61,813 nucleotides of DNA from Desulfosporosinus nitroreducens (lineage in GTDB: Bacteria > Bacillota > Desulfitobacteriia > Desulfitobacteriales > Desulfitobacteriaceae): the NCBI RefSeq assembly GCF_023897015.1, contig NZ_JAMHFY010000030.1, positions 1 to 61,813 of the forward strand, written 5' to 3'. Positions 45,401 to 53,725 of the stretch are shown piece by piece; within the stretch, counting starts at the first letter, position 1; the number at the start of each line of letters is the position of its first letter. A program made the position numbers and the translations under genes. The notes under the pieces were generated by a model. That model was not told the DNA's origin. It worked only from the letters and a program-made list of their open reading frames with translations, and searched no databases.

Positions 45401-48400
45401 AACCCCTTGAACCAATTAAACAAAGTAAAACAGCCCTTAGGCAATACCACTCGTTTTGATTATGACCCTAACCTCAACTTGGCAGCTCAAACTGACGGCA
45501 ATGACCACACCACCAGCTACAGCTATGATCCTTTAAACCGGCTCAGCGCGGTTACGAACCCCTTGGGCAACACAACAGCCTATGACTATGACGCGGTCGG
45601 CAACTTAACCTCTGCCACCGACGGCAACGGACACACCAGCACCTCCACCTATAACCAAAGGCATGAAACACTCAGCCGCACCAACCCCTTAGGGGAAAAA
45701 GAAAGCTATGAGTATAACCCGGTAGGTACTCTTTCCAGCGCCACCAAAGCAGACGGCACAGAAATAAGCTACAGCTATGACATCCTTAACCGTCTCTCAG
45801 AGAAACTCTATAAACAAGCAGACAGCAACGGCGAAACTATCCAAGATGCAGCCCCAGCTGAAGTGGAGGCAAGCACAGACTCACAGACCAACTCCAGTGA
45901 AGAACCTAATTCAGCCAAACTGATAAATATATTTACTCGTTCTTCCCATCCGGCAAAGACTTCTCCGACAAAAACTTCTCTGGCAAAGAAATCTACCGAC
46001 GTTAATACTGCTCCAACAGATTCAGCCCCAGCTGACCCCACTACAGCCGAATCTGCCCAAAGTCAGGATAGCGAAGACGTCTCCTATAACTATGACATCA
46101 TGGGCAGCCGCACCGTCATGGACGGCCCAGAAGGAGAAACAGACTACAGCTATGACAAAATAGAACGACTCACGTCCGTCAGCCTGCCCACGGCTGAAGA
46201 AGTAACGTATGTCTATGATCAGCTGGGCAGAAAGTCCAAGCTCATCTATCCAGACGGCAAATACGTCAAATACACCTATGATGCTCTCGATCGCATCACC
46301 TCAGCCACGGACTGGGAAGGGCAAAAGACCCTCTACAGCTATGACGCCAATGGACGGAGAATCGAAACCGTTCTTCCGAACGGAGCCAAAGTAAGTTACA
46401 GCTATGATGAAAACGACCAATTGATCAAGCTGGAAAACAAAGGATCCGACGACAGCATCATCTCCTCCTTTGAGTACGGCTATGACCAAGCCGGCAACAT
46501 CACCCAAGAGATCCAAACCCAGACCGGCTCAGTCTATACCCGCACCTACACCTATGATGCAGCTGATGAAGTCATTGGATTTACCGAACAATCCGACCAG
46601 GAACTCAAAACCTACAGCTATACCTATGACAAAACCGGCAACCGTCTAACGGAAGACATCACCGGCAAAGACGACACCAAGCATCTGACCTATGACTATA
46701 ACGAAGGGGATGAACTAATCCTTAAAAGTCACGACGGTGACCGTGATCGTTTTGACTATGACAAAAACGGTAACGTGATCAGATCCACCACCCAAGGCAA
46801 TCAAGTAACCTCCTATGACTACGACAGTGAAAACCGCCTAGTCCAAATTACCGAACAACAGGGTAAAATCCAAACCTTCGGTTATGACAGCGACGGCAAC
46901 AGATTATATAAAACCGTAGGAGTATACTGGCAAGCACCTACAGAGCCGGGCCCCATACAAACGGAACCGGGTCAAGGAAACGGAAAAGGTAATGGCAACG
47001 GCAATGGCAAAGACAAAGATAAAGGGAATAACGGAAACCCAGGTCAAGGAAATGGCCAAAATAAGAAACTAAGCGATGTTCAATCGAATACGTCCGTCGT
47101 AGCAGTATACCGTATGTTAGCCGCCGGCGGTAATGGCAAAGGCGGTGGCAATTCTGGAGGGAACTCCGGTGGCGGAAATTCCGGAAGTAAAAGTAACTCA
47201 GGAGGTGGCAATTCAGGAGGAAACGGGAACTCCGGTAGTAAGAGTAACGGACAAGACAAAAGCATCCACGACAACGGCAAAGATCAAGAAAAAGGTAACG
47301 ACAGTGGCAAGCACGTGGGCTGGGATAAGAAAAAACTCAAGAAAGTAAAAGGGAACAAGGGCAAACACCTTGGCTGGTACAAACGAGCTGACCATCCTAT
47401 GAATCCGATTGATCAGGCTCCCATAAACAAACCGGATGCTTATGAGGTTATTAACTACATCAATGATGTCTCTCTAAAAAATACTCAAACGTTAATGACC
47501 ACAGATAAAGAGGGAGTCTACAGAGGAGTTTACACCTATGGCAACGAAAGAATAGCAGAACGAGACTTAGTCGCCGTCGAAGGCGTACCCAACGATCCCC
47601 TCTATTACCTCTATGACGGGCATAACAGCGTAACCCAGATGATAAACTCAGCAGGGCATGTTCGGGACAAATACCGTTATGACCCCTTTGGTGCCCCCAT
47701 GCCCGGCGGGAAGTTAAGCCCGAATACCAGACTATTCAACAACCCCTATGGCTACAACGGTGAAGCTCATGATATTGATTCGGGCTTGCAGTTCTTAAGG
47801 GCCAGGTATTATGATCCGAGCATGGGTAGATTCCAGACCAGGGATAGTTATTTGGGTGAGATCATAAGCCCGCTGAGTCTAAATCGGTATGTGTATACGG
47901 CTAATAATCCAGTCATGTATTCAGATCCGAGCGGTCATATACCTAATCCCGACACCTTTCAAGCATATTCATATAAGCCTACGCTCGCGGAACAGTTTTT
48001 ACAATACTCTCCAATGAACGCTAGGCCTGAGCCTACGGTTAATAAACCTATAACGGAAGTTATACGCTCATTGAAAAATCCCCAAGTTGTTCCGGAGAAT
48101 ATATTGGTTGGACCAACGATAAGTAATAGTGTAAATAATAGTGTTAGAGTTACAGATTCTAAGTCATATGCAGATCATACATCTGCGAAGAAGCCGAATT
48201 ATAATAAAGTTCTATGTGATGGGGAGGATATATCTTCTCAGGGGACGAGTAATGCTGATTATCTAGTTTCATCTGGAAAACAGCTTATACTAGGTAATTA
48301 CACAAATGATGTAACTGCTCTTGGAACAGCAGGACAAATAGGTACGGGTTTACTTGGGGTAGATTTGCCAGGAGACATCAGAGACATATCTTATGATGTA

Positions 48401-48862
48401 AAGAATTGGGAATGGTCGTGGAGCCATGTTGGAAAGACGACACTTGATACAGCAGGGGTACTACCGTTAGTCGGAGCTCTAAAATACACAGATAAAGCTG
48501 CGGCTCTACTAAAAGGGGGCGCGGGTAATGCTAATCTTCTTCAAGGGAGAAATGGCGCTTTAAACCAAGCTAAAAGGGATGCTGGCATACTAAGAAGTCA
48601 ACACCCTGATGCGGTTGAAAGTGTCCCTATGAAATCTGCTCCACATGAGGGTGGACATGTAATTAAAGATGCAAATGGGAATGTCATTTATACAAGAGAG
48701 TACTATTATACCAATCAAGATGGGAAGAATATTATCATCCAAGAACACAGTGCTGGACACCCGAAAGGTGGTCAAGGACCACACTTCAATGTAAGACCAA
48801 TTGAAAATCCCCGTACGGGAAGTGTCCCTGGAACGAATGCCCATTATCCTTTTAATAAATAA
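39449..48862 (+). CDS. Giant secreted RHS/YD-repeat protein with C-terminal HNH/EndoVII-type toxin
   Basis: 3137 aa from ATG 39449 (GGGGG binding site; earlier in-frame codons lie in the riboswitch). Signal peptide ~30 aa ending AMA. Then a DNRLRE-like domain (about 330-480), a LysM-like piece (DLLSRIAGFYDVTIDQLKLDN), a DUF6531-type start (MLTGNFYYNAEDL) and about 1600 residues of YD repeats. A Pro/Ser/Thr-rich spacer interrupts these near 2130-2200, and a Gly/Asn/Lys low-complexity stretch lies near 2500-2640. The RHS core motif (NPYGYNGEAHDIDSGLQFLRARYYDPSMGRFQTRD) ends at DPSGH. The variable C-terminus has a pre-toxin segment (DTAGVLPLVGALKYTDKA) and a nuclease-like end with REYYYTN, IIIQEHSAGH, GPHFNVRP and NAHYPFNK. 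It has the Glu-His-His-His pattern of the EHHH branch of HNH/EndoVII toxins. Contact-dependent inhibition of neighbours is likely; export would be Sec-dependent. Confidence 0.9.
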   Translation: MPKKFWQKAMGLALAVSLILNGILANVAMAKTLTDPVHGKYYGQTLPISKKIKEISSDSAKTQKPLRTPSVQKSSQPYQGRFHQEQEKPDKRTVNSKTFSAGNGHNNTFVFLEKIHYKEANGSYQDIDNTLVIEKTDKPGRNSDTENAGDKTYINKANDYKVSFPESLTKDKPISITKDKARLELIPVEGDFSRSAVKENAILYNDVFPGIDYSYTVLNTNVKEDIILNNQTDRTQFSFAVKTEGIELKQEKGAIFGYEQGSSSPTWTIPAPYMVDASGKVSKKVELHLEKNILQKDRIILTVDKDWLTAPERAYPVRIDPTVTINSSDIADTSVEQGSPDVYTDNAYSYIGYDDGKISGNLAEYGEAHLMTRTFLKFTKPDLGPDQSVSSASLNMYKFTSWSEAPRKVELQRVNESFGIAGLTWNTQPQETSFVSSATIDGSTGYVQWDMTNLMNDMNAGATNHGIMLMYNNELEQAEVFASVDNKDHPTPYIEITHEDKGSIDPGETPADPSIKLRPYVAVNNNGLRQFVGLTADGLAVPKSTIKYSAVPDNGEGFSGSVSAAVSYRYPNFHPEEMFSDLLKDGGSFNQYTAKESNWQTNKLFVPKMDTLYHIEAKAFDEEGDLIGTSVSESFQIYQVKTFDLLSRIAGFYDVTIDQLKLDNNIGKDGLIENNVIFIRNPQQNQGKAMTPTDLTDEQKKLFDASMIGRAKNCVFDFEPINMLTGNFYYNAEDLSIPDFGGKFTIARAYNAKTGVHRGPFGNRWDSNFNQYLAFMADNSVAYIRSDGSIINFQKNPDGSYTAPVGENYTLEKQTEDYKLTLKDQSIYYFALDGLLKAIEDKNCNRTRLNYDLNERLTSIVSPAGKVFSVMTDAQARITSIGLPNGGSLDYTYDEDGNLATYTDAGGRETTYNYDSQGRMVSYLDPNGNRVIQNTYDEQSRVVTQIDANGGQASIAYYDGYNESTDANGNKTTYYFDDQYRITKTVKPDGNTEEYTYDAENNRSSFKDVLDRVMTYAYDSQGNKTKETRWDGLSQTFTYDNKNNLLTSTDYNGHTASNAYDNKGSLIQASLPDGSSTEYTYNSQGLMLTIKDPEGNLTSYEYEGADPTQVKDPLNHDYRYYYNPLGLPVTVIDPEGKLTRLAYDPAGRLLNTQLPDQSITRYTYDPNGNNTAITDGRQNTVHFSYDPMDHLAAVQDPLGNSTAYTYDPNGNKTEEKDPSDYRIKYTYDSLNRLTKTQDQDNGLTVYERDALGQILSVTDPKGNKTSITYNTSVDKPAQTVTALGQTTTYQYDPVGNLLRVVFPDSTKKQYRYDELNRPNEITDITGVKTTLTYDNLSHISQIQDSLGREYHYRYDPNGNLLQTTDPLDYEVKYSYNDANLPITRTNEEGKTTSYSYNSINKLKETVDPNGHTKTLAYDLAGNLTAVTDARGNKTTLTYDPLNRLQAVKDPLEGIIQYRYNPAGRLDQKLDPLGHATSYEYNGRGLAVKVTDALGGITELQYDQNGNTIALIDAEGGSYSYAFDSVNRLINAQDPLGLKSEYTYDLMNRKIKSEDNGGNIYNFIYDPFGRLQEQTDILDRSTQYSYDLAGNITSVTTPDGNTVNYKYDLKGQISKLTDPEGKITNLTYDGLGHLKTKLEPGSRLFSYVYDSVGNLTEEQNPIEAKTQYFYDENNNLIETKNAKENSKNYEYDPLNRLQAVLDERGNKTTFNYDPNGNLVKKTDPVGNSTQYAYDPLNRSSLTVDALGFDSAYQYDKLGNLIGFTDARGNKTSYTYNKHRMPTQVTDALQGESQYRYDLNDNLLGQIDALGAETRYTYDPIHRLTSVTDPEGYIRFFSYDKAGNQDKQYDSAGNILTYSYDKMHRLLGTKNTAGHLTSYSYDPLGNLETVKQPNGNTTAYDYDILNRLTQITDPEEKITKIDYDILDNIENVVIPGNRHYSYDYDETNNRIQDTNPLGESNTYTYNPNNLTETITNPLGNTTTYSYNPLNQLNKVKQPLGNTTRFDYDPNLNLAAQTDGNDHTTSYSYDPLNRLSAVTNPLGNTTAYDYDAVGNLTSATDGNGHTSTSTYNQRHETLSRTNPLGEKESYEYNPVGTLSSATKADGTEISYSYDILNRLSEKLYKQADSNGETIQDAAPAEVEASTDSQTNSSEEPNSAKLINIFTRSSHPAKTSPTKTSLAKKSTDVNTAPTDSAPADPTTAESAQSQDSEDVSYNYDIMGSRTVMDGPEGETDYSYDKIERLTSVSLPTAEEVTYVYDQLGRKSKLIYPDGKYVKYTYDALDRITSATDWEGQKTLYSYDANGRRIETVLPNGAKVSYSYDENDQLIKLENKGSDDSIISSFEYGYDQAGNITQEIQTQTGSVYTRTYTYDAADEVIGFTEQSDQELKTYSYTYDKTGNRLTEDITGKDDTKHLTYDYNEGDELILKSHDGDRDRFDYDKNGNVIRSTTQGNQVTSYDYDSENRLVQITEQQGKIQTFGYDSDGNRLYKTVGVYWQAPTEPGPIQTEPGQGNGKGNGNGNGKDKDKGNNGNPGQGNGQNKKLSDVQSNTSVVAVYRMLAAGGNGKGGGNSGGNSGGGNSGSKSNSGGGNSGGNGNSGSKSNGQDKSIHDNGKDQEKGNDSGKHVGWDKKKLKKVKGNKGKHLGWYKRADHPMNPIDQAPINKPDAYEVINYINDVSLKNTQTLMTTDKEGVYRGVYTYGNERIAERDLVAVEGVPNDPLYYLYDGHNSVTQMINSAGHVRDKYRYDPFGAPMPGGKLSPNTRLFNNPYGYNGEAHDIDSGLQFLRARYYDPSMGRFQTRDSYLGEIISPLSLNRYVYTANNPVMYSDPSGHIPNPDTFQAYSYKPTLAEQFLQYSPMNARPEPTVNKPITEVIRSLKNPQVVPENILVGPTISNSVNNSVRVTDSKSYADHTSAKKPNYNKVLCDGEDISSQGTSNADYLVSSGKQLILGNYTNDVTALGTAGQIGTGLLGVDLPGDIRDISYDVKNWEWSWSHVGKTTLDTAGVLPLVGALKYTDKAAALLKGGAGNANLLQGRNGALNQAKRDAGILRSQHPDAVESVPMKSAPHEGGHVIKDANGNVIYTREYYYTNQDGKNIIIQEHSAGHPKGGQGPHFNVRPIENPRTGSVPGTNAHYPFNK
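44138..47309 (+). repeat. 3.2-kb segment of the RHS gene duplicated at 58623-61813
   Basis: From the codons for YDPFGRLQEQTD to the Gly/Asn/Lys-rich stretch, the two copies run in parallel, same strand. There are scattered, mostly silent changes and a few in-frame length changes in the Pro/Ser/Thr and Gly-rich parts. The second copy is cut by the window end. Confidence 0.9.
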
Positions 48863-48878
48863 GTTGCGAGGTGACAAT

Positions 48879-49265
48879 ATGTGGTATGAAAGTCTAGAAA
48901 AAAATATGTTTATAAAGAATATGTACACTGAAATTCCGCATCTAGCAAACGTACGAATCGCACAAATAAAAATCCTCGATGAGGGGGATAGAATATCGCT
49001 TGTTTTTGATATGCCTTATTTTGCAGACAAACCACCTAAAAAGTGGGTGGGTTTAGGTTGCAATACAGCTATAGTTCAAGTAGACTTTTTTGATATCAAA
49101 GAAGTGATGCTAAAGTCAATCGACAATAGGTATAGAGGTAGTATCGAAATAGAAAAGGATAAAGAAGGTATGATTATAGTTGAAGTAACTGGTTCAATTG
49201 GAGCTAAAATTAGAGCTGGGGTAGGTATGATACAATCGATAGAAGGGTATTGCAATCAAACGTAA
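48879..49265 (+). CDS. Imm50-like immunity protein for the HNH toxin
   Basis: About 128 aa starting MWYESLEKNMF. The IPHLANVRIAQIKILDEGDR, FADKPPKKWVGLG and VQVDFFDIKEVML pattern resembles Imm50 immunity proteins. ATG 48879 follows GCGAGGTGAC. It begins 16 bases behind the toxin stop, the standard place of the cognate antidote. Recognised by position first and pattern second. Confidence 0.72.
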   Translation: MWYESLEKNMFIKNMYTEIPHLANVRIAQIKILDEGDRISLVFDMPYFADKPPKKWVGLGCNTAIVQVDFFDIKEVMLKSIDNRYRGSIEIEKDKEGMIIVEVTGSIGAKIRAGVGMIQSIEGYCNQT

Positions 49266-49360
49266 CCTTCAATGCAAAATTACGCAAAACTTCGGAAGCT
49301 GGTGGCTGAAACATGCAAAGCTTTTAGCCACATATTTTGAGACAAGCTTGGTATGGAAAA

Positions 49361-49513
49361 GAAAACTGACCACATAATAATAATTCTGAAGTCAGTTTCT
49401 TAGAACATCGATTCAAACAAACCGATGCGGTACATGGGTCTAGCGAAAAGTCAACTGGACCCATTTTTTTCTTTTGCAGTGAATTCAGCCGCATATTGCA
49501 GCGAGCAGATTGA
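49361..49513 (+). repeat. Cassette-end repeat, copy A (two hairpins incl. terminator)
   Basis: First hairpin AAACTGAC/GTCAGTTT (49362-49396). Second GGGTC-TAG...CT-GGACCC (49435-49461) with a run of seven T. It then runs on into GTGAATTCAGCC and GCAGCGAGCA. It lies 95 bases after the Imm50-like gene. It is similar to 51641-51780 and 57432-57588. Confidence 0.8.
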
Positions 49514-51293
49514 CCAGAACTCCGGTAGTAAGGGTAACGGACAAGACAAAAGCATCCATGATAACGGCAAAGATCAAGAAAAGAGTAACGACAGTGGCAA
49601 GCACGTGGGCTGGGATAAGAAAAAACTCAAAAAAGTAAAAGGAAACAAAGGCAAACACCTTGGCTGGTATAAACGAGCTGACCATCCTATGAATCCGATT
49701 GATCAGGCTCCCATAAACAAACCAGATGCTTATGAGGTTATTAACTACATCAATGATGTCTCCCTAAAAAATACTCAAACCTTAATGACCACAGATAAAG
49801 ATGGAGTCTACAGAGGAGTTTACACTTTCGGCAACGAAAGAATAGCAGAAAGAGACTTAGTCGCCGTCGAAGGTGTACCCAACGATCCCCTCTATTACCT
49901 CTATGACGGGCATAACAGCGTAACCCAGATGATTAACTCTGCAGGGCATGTAAGGGATAAATACCGTTATGACCCCTTTGGTACTCCTATGCCTGGCGGG
50001 CAGTTAAGCCCGAACACCAAGCTCTTTAACAACCCCTATGGCTACAACGGTGAAGCTCATGATATTGATTCGGGCCTGCAGTTCTTAAGAGCTAGGTATT
50101 ATGACCCGAGTATGGGCAGGTTCCAGACTAGGGATAGTTATTTGGGTGAGATCATGAGCCCGCTGAGTCTAAATCGGTATGTGTATACGGCTAATAATCC
50201 GGTGATGTATTCTGATCCGAGCGGGCATATACCAAACCCCGACACCTTCCAAGCATATTCATATAAGCCTACGCTCGCGGAACAGTTTTTACAATACTCT
50301 CCAATGAACGCTAGGCCTGAGCCTACGGTCTATAAGCCTATAACGGAAGTAATACGACCTTTGCGAAATCCTCACGTTGTTCCAGAAAATTCATCGGTTG
50401 GACCAACGATAAGTAATCTTGACAGGTTAAATGCAGATCAGGCATCTGTGACGATGAATGCCAATAAGGCTTATGCTGAGAAAATGGCGGAGAAACGTTT
50501 CAGTTATAAAAACAATGGGTGTGATGGACTATCTGTAATTGGGAGTTTTGGATTAGGAGTATGGGATACAGGTAAAAGTACTGTAATTGGATTAAAAGAA
50601 ATGGTAACGCATCCCATAGATACCGCGGAAGGAATAATTAATGCAGCCGCTCATCCCGTGGTTACCAGTAAGGCTATTTGGAATCAGGTTTCCAACTCAT
50701 ATGAAGAAAATGTAATAAACGGAGATGCAAATAGCAGTGCACGATTTACTGGTAGAGCAGTTAGCGAAGCCTTGTTGCTCGTCGTGGGTCCAAAAGGATT
50801 AGATAAGCTTTCTAAGGCAGAAAAAGTTGGGGCTGAAGCTGCGGAAGTTGGAAATGAAACCGCGAGGATTGGCCGGCTCCAGATGGATCTACAGCGATTT
50901 GCAGAGAAAGGTTCTGAGGGGGCGGGTAAAGCTGTAACGTATGGTCCAATGGTGAAAGGGCCATTACCTGATGCTATTGCAAACACTTTCCGCAGTGGTA
51001 CCTATACCCAAGTAGTAACACAGGGGGAAACCACTTTGTATCGGGTTTATGGTGGAAAAGCTGGAGAGTTAAGTAGCTATTGGACGACGACTAAACCCCA
51101 AGGACCGCTACAATCTACGATAGATAGTGCGTTGGATCAAGGGTGGGGAAATACAGCCGAGAATGTTGCTACGATTAAGGTACCTGAGGGTACAACAATT
51201 TACCAAGGTGCGGCTGCTCAACAGGGTGGACTAGTAGGTGGTGGCAGTCAAGTCTATATTGAAAAGGTGGATTCATCATGGTTGGTAAAATAG
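49425..51293 (+). CDS. Orphan RHS C-terminal cassette with TreTu-like ADP-ribosyltransferase toxin
   Basis: 622 aa without a proper start: its first ~30 codons are read from the repeat (copy A) and no ribosome binding site is visible. From 49518 it copies the C-terminal RHS core of the large gene almost exactly (homologous to 47230-48110, down to PNPDTFQAYSYKPTLAEQF). It then changes to a new tail: a pre-toxin (GLGVWDTGKSTVIGLKEMVT; LQMDLQRFAEKGSEGAGKA) and a toxin with TLYRVYGGKAGELSSYW, GPLQSTIDSALDQGWGN and VPEGTTIYQGAA. The last set resembles TreTu-type toxins, which ADP-ribosylate EF-Tu. It is probably silent until recombination joins it to a full RHS gene. Confidence 0.78.
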   Translation: MRYMGLAKSQLDPFFSFAVNSAAYCSEQIDQNSGSKGNGQDKSIHDNGKDQEKSNDSGKHVGWDKKKLKKVKGNKGKHLGWYKRADHPMNPIDQAPINKPDAYEVINYINDVSLKNTQTLMTTDKDGVYRGVYTFGNERIAERDLVAVEGVPNDPLYYLYDGHNSVTQMINSAGHVRDKYRYDPFGTPMPGGQLSPNTKLFNNPYGYNGEAHDIDSGLQFLRARYYDPSMGRFQTRDSYLGEIMSPLSLNRYVYTANNPVMYSDPSGHIPNPDTFQAYSYKPTLAEQFLQYSPMNARPEPTVYKPITEVIRPLRNPHVVPENSSVGPTISNLDRLNADQASVTMNANKAYAEKMAEKRFSYKNNGCDGLSVIGSFGLGVWDTGKSTVIGLKEMVTHPIDTAEGIINAAAHPVVTSKAIWNQVSNSYEENVINGDANSSARFTGRAVSEALLLVVGPKGLDKLSKAEKVGAEAAEVGNETARIGRLQMDLQRFAEKGSEGAGKAVTYGPMVKGPLPDAIANTFRSGTYTQVVTQGETTLYRVYGGKAGELSSYWTTTKPQGPLQSTIDSALDQGWGNTAENVATIKVPEGTTIYQGAAAQQGGLVGGGSQVYIEKVDSSWLVK

Positions 51294-51529
51294 AATGCAT
51301 TTGTAATGTGTTAGAGGAGATAAACGAGTTTCAATCAATTTGGGAATTTGAAAGATTTCAGAAGTACATTAAAGGTCTTGAAAAGGATGGAGATTTGATA
51401 GAAGTGCCTGTTCAGAAACATTATGCAGGGTTCCCAGAACAATGGTTCAAGTGTACGTCGTGTCCTCAGATTTGGAGACTAGTACACCCCGATTTCCCAT
51501 TCAAAGGTATATGGGAAAAGTATCAGTGA
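51278..51529 (+). CDS. Likely immunity protein for the TreTu-like toxin
   Basis: 83 aa. It starts inside the toxin end (16-base overlap) and contains FPEQWFKCTSCPQIWRLVHP, with a C-x2-C pair and several Trp. Position and size fit an immunity gene, and TreTu-like toxins are commonly followed by such a short Trp/Cys protein. No family name is claimed. Confidence 0.65.
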   Translation: MVGKIECICNVLEEINEFQSIWEFERFQKYIKGLEKDGDLIEVPVQKHYAGFPEQWFKCTSCPQIWRLVHPDFPFKGIWEKYQ

Positions 51530-51640
51530 GGGATTACTGACTGATTATAAAATACTGGTTAGACTGTCGACAATACTGCGAAGTTGAGCGACTGAAAAGG
51601 TCAAGATGTATAGCTATATCACTTCCGCCTAACTGAACGC

Positions 51641-51780
51641 AGAAAAGCTGACAGCATAATGATAATTCTGGAGTTAGTCTTTTAGTACAACGATTCTATC
51701 AAACAGAAGTGGCATAAGGGTTCAGTGTAAAGTCAACTGGACCCTTTTTCTTTTGCAATGAATTCGATGCAGCATATGAA
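51641..51780 (+). repeat. Cassette-end repeat, copy B
   Basis: Same order as copy A: a hairpin with AGCTGAC...GTTAGTC, then GGGTTCAG...CTGGACCC with TTTTTCTTTT, then GCAATGAATTCG. It is the most diverged copy. It lies 110 bases after the immunity gene of the second cassette. Confidence 0.72.
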
Positions 51781-51961
51781 CCTAAGGTCGAATTGTGTTG
51801 AGATAATACATTCATGCCCGGCAACCATACTATTAGTTGATGGGCTAACTAACGCTGTAAAATGTGTTTTAACCGTTTTGTTTAATTGTCCCAGCATAAC
51901 TTACTATGCAACAATATAAAGCGTGCAAAACGAAGACTGTGTTGTCTGCCACTAAGATTAA

Positions 51962-52000
51962 ACAGGAGGGAACTTCTCGGGAAGCCCCTCCTGTAGTTTT
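51962..52000 (+). terminator. Terminator-like hairpin
   Basis: ACAGGAGGG pairs with CCCTCCTGT, then AGTTTTATG. The surrounding 51781-52584 has no convincing gene. A 55-codon hydrophobic frame at 52279-52446 lacks a ribosome binding site. Confidence 0.55.
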
Positions 52001-52584
52001 ATGCAAAATATGTCTTTACCCGTCCTCAGAGGCCATCAAATTTGTTGTTTTACGCAAAAAGTAACAGATCAGTCACAGTGCAGTATCAATGAATATTAGA
52101 ATCTTTCAAGTCCGATTAGCCCAGTAAAATAAGGGGTTGTAATAAAATACGGCTATATAACATTTCTAGAATTTTGGTCTGTAAAACCGTCCTAAAGGAT
52201 AATGCTATAAAATCAAGTATCATCACTTCAAAGTTGTATACTACTATTGTTTTTATTTGCATTTACTGAATATCTAATATGACTTTGTTTGCAGGGGGCG
52301 GTGGTTTTATTCTTTGGTACTTATCCCGCTTGATACCGCAAAATATAACTATACTTCAAAATGTCAACATTGTAGCTCTCTTTGTCACTGCTTTAATGCA
52401 TATAGACACTGTAATTGTATGTCCCGCTTGGAGTCGTAAAGAGTAAGGTTTTTATGTGGGGCGGCGGTTTTGATAATTTCCTGTGAAACGCTTCCAGTCA
52501 GTCCTCTGGTACCTTGCTACACACCACCCCATTTTTATATCCCCGGAAAATTTTAGCCCATTGTGAATTAGAAATACAATATAT

Positions 52585-53073
52585 TTAAAACATACGAGCT
52601 TCCCTACGACCAACATGCTTAGTTTCTCTATCACGTCCATGCTCTCTGTAAAATTTTTTATCCTTCGCCTGTTCACGATACTTAAAGGTAACATCCTTCG
52701 TCAATTCGATAAACCTATCAAGCCTTGGTGCATAACTGTTAGGATGTCCGGGGTCAATCCTTTTAAGGAGCAAACCACAATCAGCAAGCACATCAATCAA
52801 GTCCCTGACCCTTCTAACCGAAAGGCATAGTTCATCAGCTATATAGTCAGCTGAGGTATAAAAAAAGCCCTCCTCGCCAGTTGTCTTGTTCTGCTTCTCC
52901 CAAAAAGCACCTTGAGAAACTATCTGCCCATAAATATCAGCTAAATCAATATATGACTTGTCCATGGAGTTCTTGCAATGATGTTCCTTAAAATACTTTC
53001 TTAAAGCTTTATTACTGAAAACAGCACCGCCGGTTGTAGTAATACTATCCATACATCTCTGCCACTTAGTCAT
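52585..53073 (-). CDS. Winged-helix, replication-initiator-like protein
   Basis: About 162 aa. The middle part FFYTSADYIADELCLSVRRVRDLIDVLADCGLL looks like a winged helix of plasmid-type initiators or DnaD-like proteins. The C-terminus is very basic. ATG 53073 is preferred to the upstream starts because AAAGGA lies 8 bases before it. Direct neighbours are inverted repeats (below) and a resolvase, which suggest a plasmid-derived or integrated element. The exact family is not recognised. Confidence 0.5.
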   Translation of the reverse strand: MTKWQRCMDSITTTGGAVFSNKALRKYFKEHHCKNSMDKSYIDLADIYGQIVSQGAFWEKQNKTTGEEGFFYTSADYIADELCLSVRRVRDLIDVLADCGLLLKRIDPGHPNSYAPRLDRFIELTKDVTFKYREQAKDKKFYREHGRDRETKHVGRREARMF

Positions 53074-53176
53074 AAAATTCATCCTTTCAATGATAAGGAC
53101 TGCTAAAGTAAACATCCTGCTAATTCTAACACCGCTGTATACATTAGCACCTCAACCCAATATTTTTGTTAAGTTT

Positions 53177-53217
53177 AGCACCCCTGGGAGTGTTTAAATA
53201 AGCATCCTAGGGGTGTT
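53177..53217. repeat. 13-bp inverted repeat upstream of the initiator-like gene
   Basis: AGCACCCCTGGGA (53177-53189) faces TCCTAGGGGTGTT (53205-53217), two mismatches. A further GCTAAT...ATTAGC pair lies between 53119 and 53148. These could be operator or origin-type sites of the element. The stretch to 53725 is otherwise non-coding apart from a doubtful 72-codon frame. Confidence 0.5.
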
Positions 53218-53725
53218 AACTTTTGCATATAAATAATAAATATTAATAACAAATACTAGATAAGAAATAGTTAAATAAGAAATACTGGAATTTCTAAAAA
53301 TCTTTCCTCAGAATCTACTATAGCATGAGAGAAAACGGCCCCCCAAGAATGAATTTTTCAGCTTGTATCCCAGTTAGTCATAGCAACAATCCCTCCAGTT
53401 ATTAATGTGGATCACTATATAGAACACAAGAAAGGTCATTTGACAATAAGACTACAAATAAATATTTTTCAGATTGCCATTTTTTAAACATTCCCCCTAT
53501 AGTTTTAAGCTTGTAATCGTTGTGTCGTTTTTTTAATGTATTAGTTTGTAAGTGTGGCTACTTAATAAATGTTGGCAGTGGGGCTAAAAGCACAGTCTCC
53601 TTAAGCTCAATAGAGCGCAAAGAGGTATATTCAGGTCGAGATTGTAAAGCAATGAGTTTATATTTACATTATGGACAACCAACAAGCTGGAAACTGCCCA
53701 ATAGGGCTAAGAAAGGATGTTTGAT

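Noticed and set aside
42100..46900. Regular repeats that could suggest a CRISPR array
   Set aside because: The period is coding (about 60-70 bases, YD motifs), units vary and the frame is open; no constant repeat with unique spacers.
42000..47100. Many long minus-strand and shifted frames inside the RHS gene
   Set aside because: They are mirror products of the repeated YD codons; no start signals, low-complexity products, and the forward frame explains the region.
52279..52446. 55-codon hydrophobic frame
   Set aside because: It has one possible membrane stretch but no binding site or neighbour context; too weak to call as a gene.
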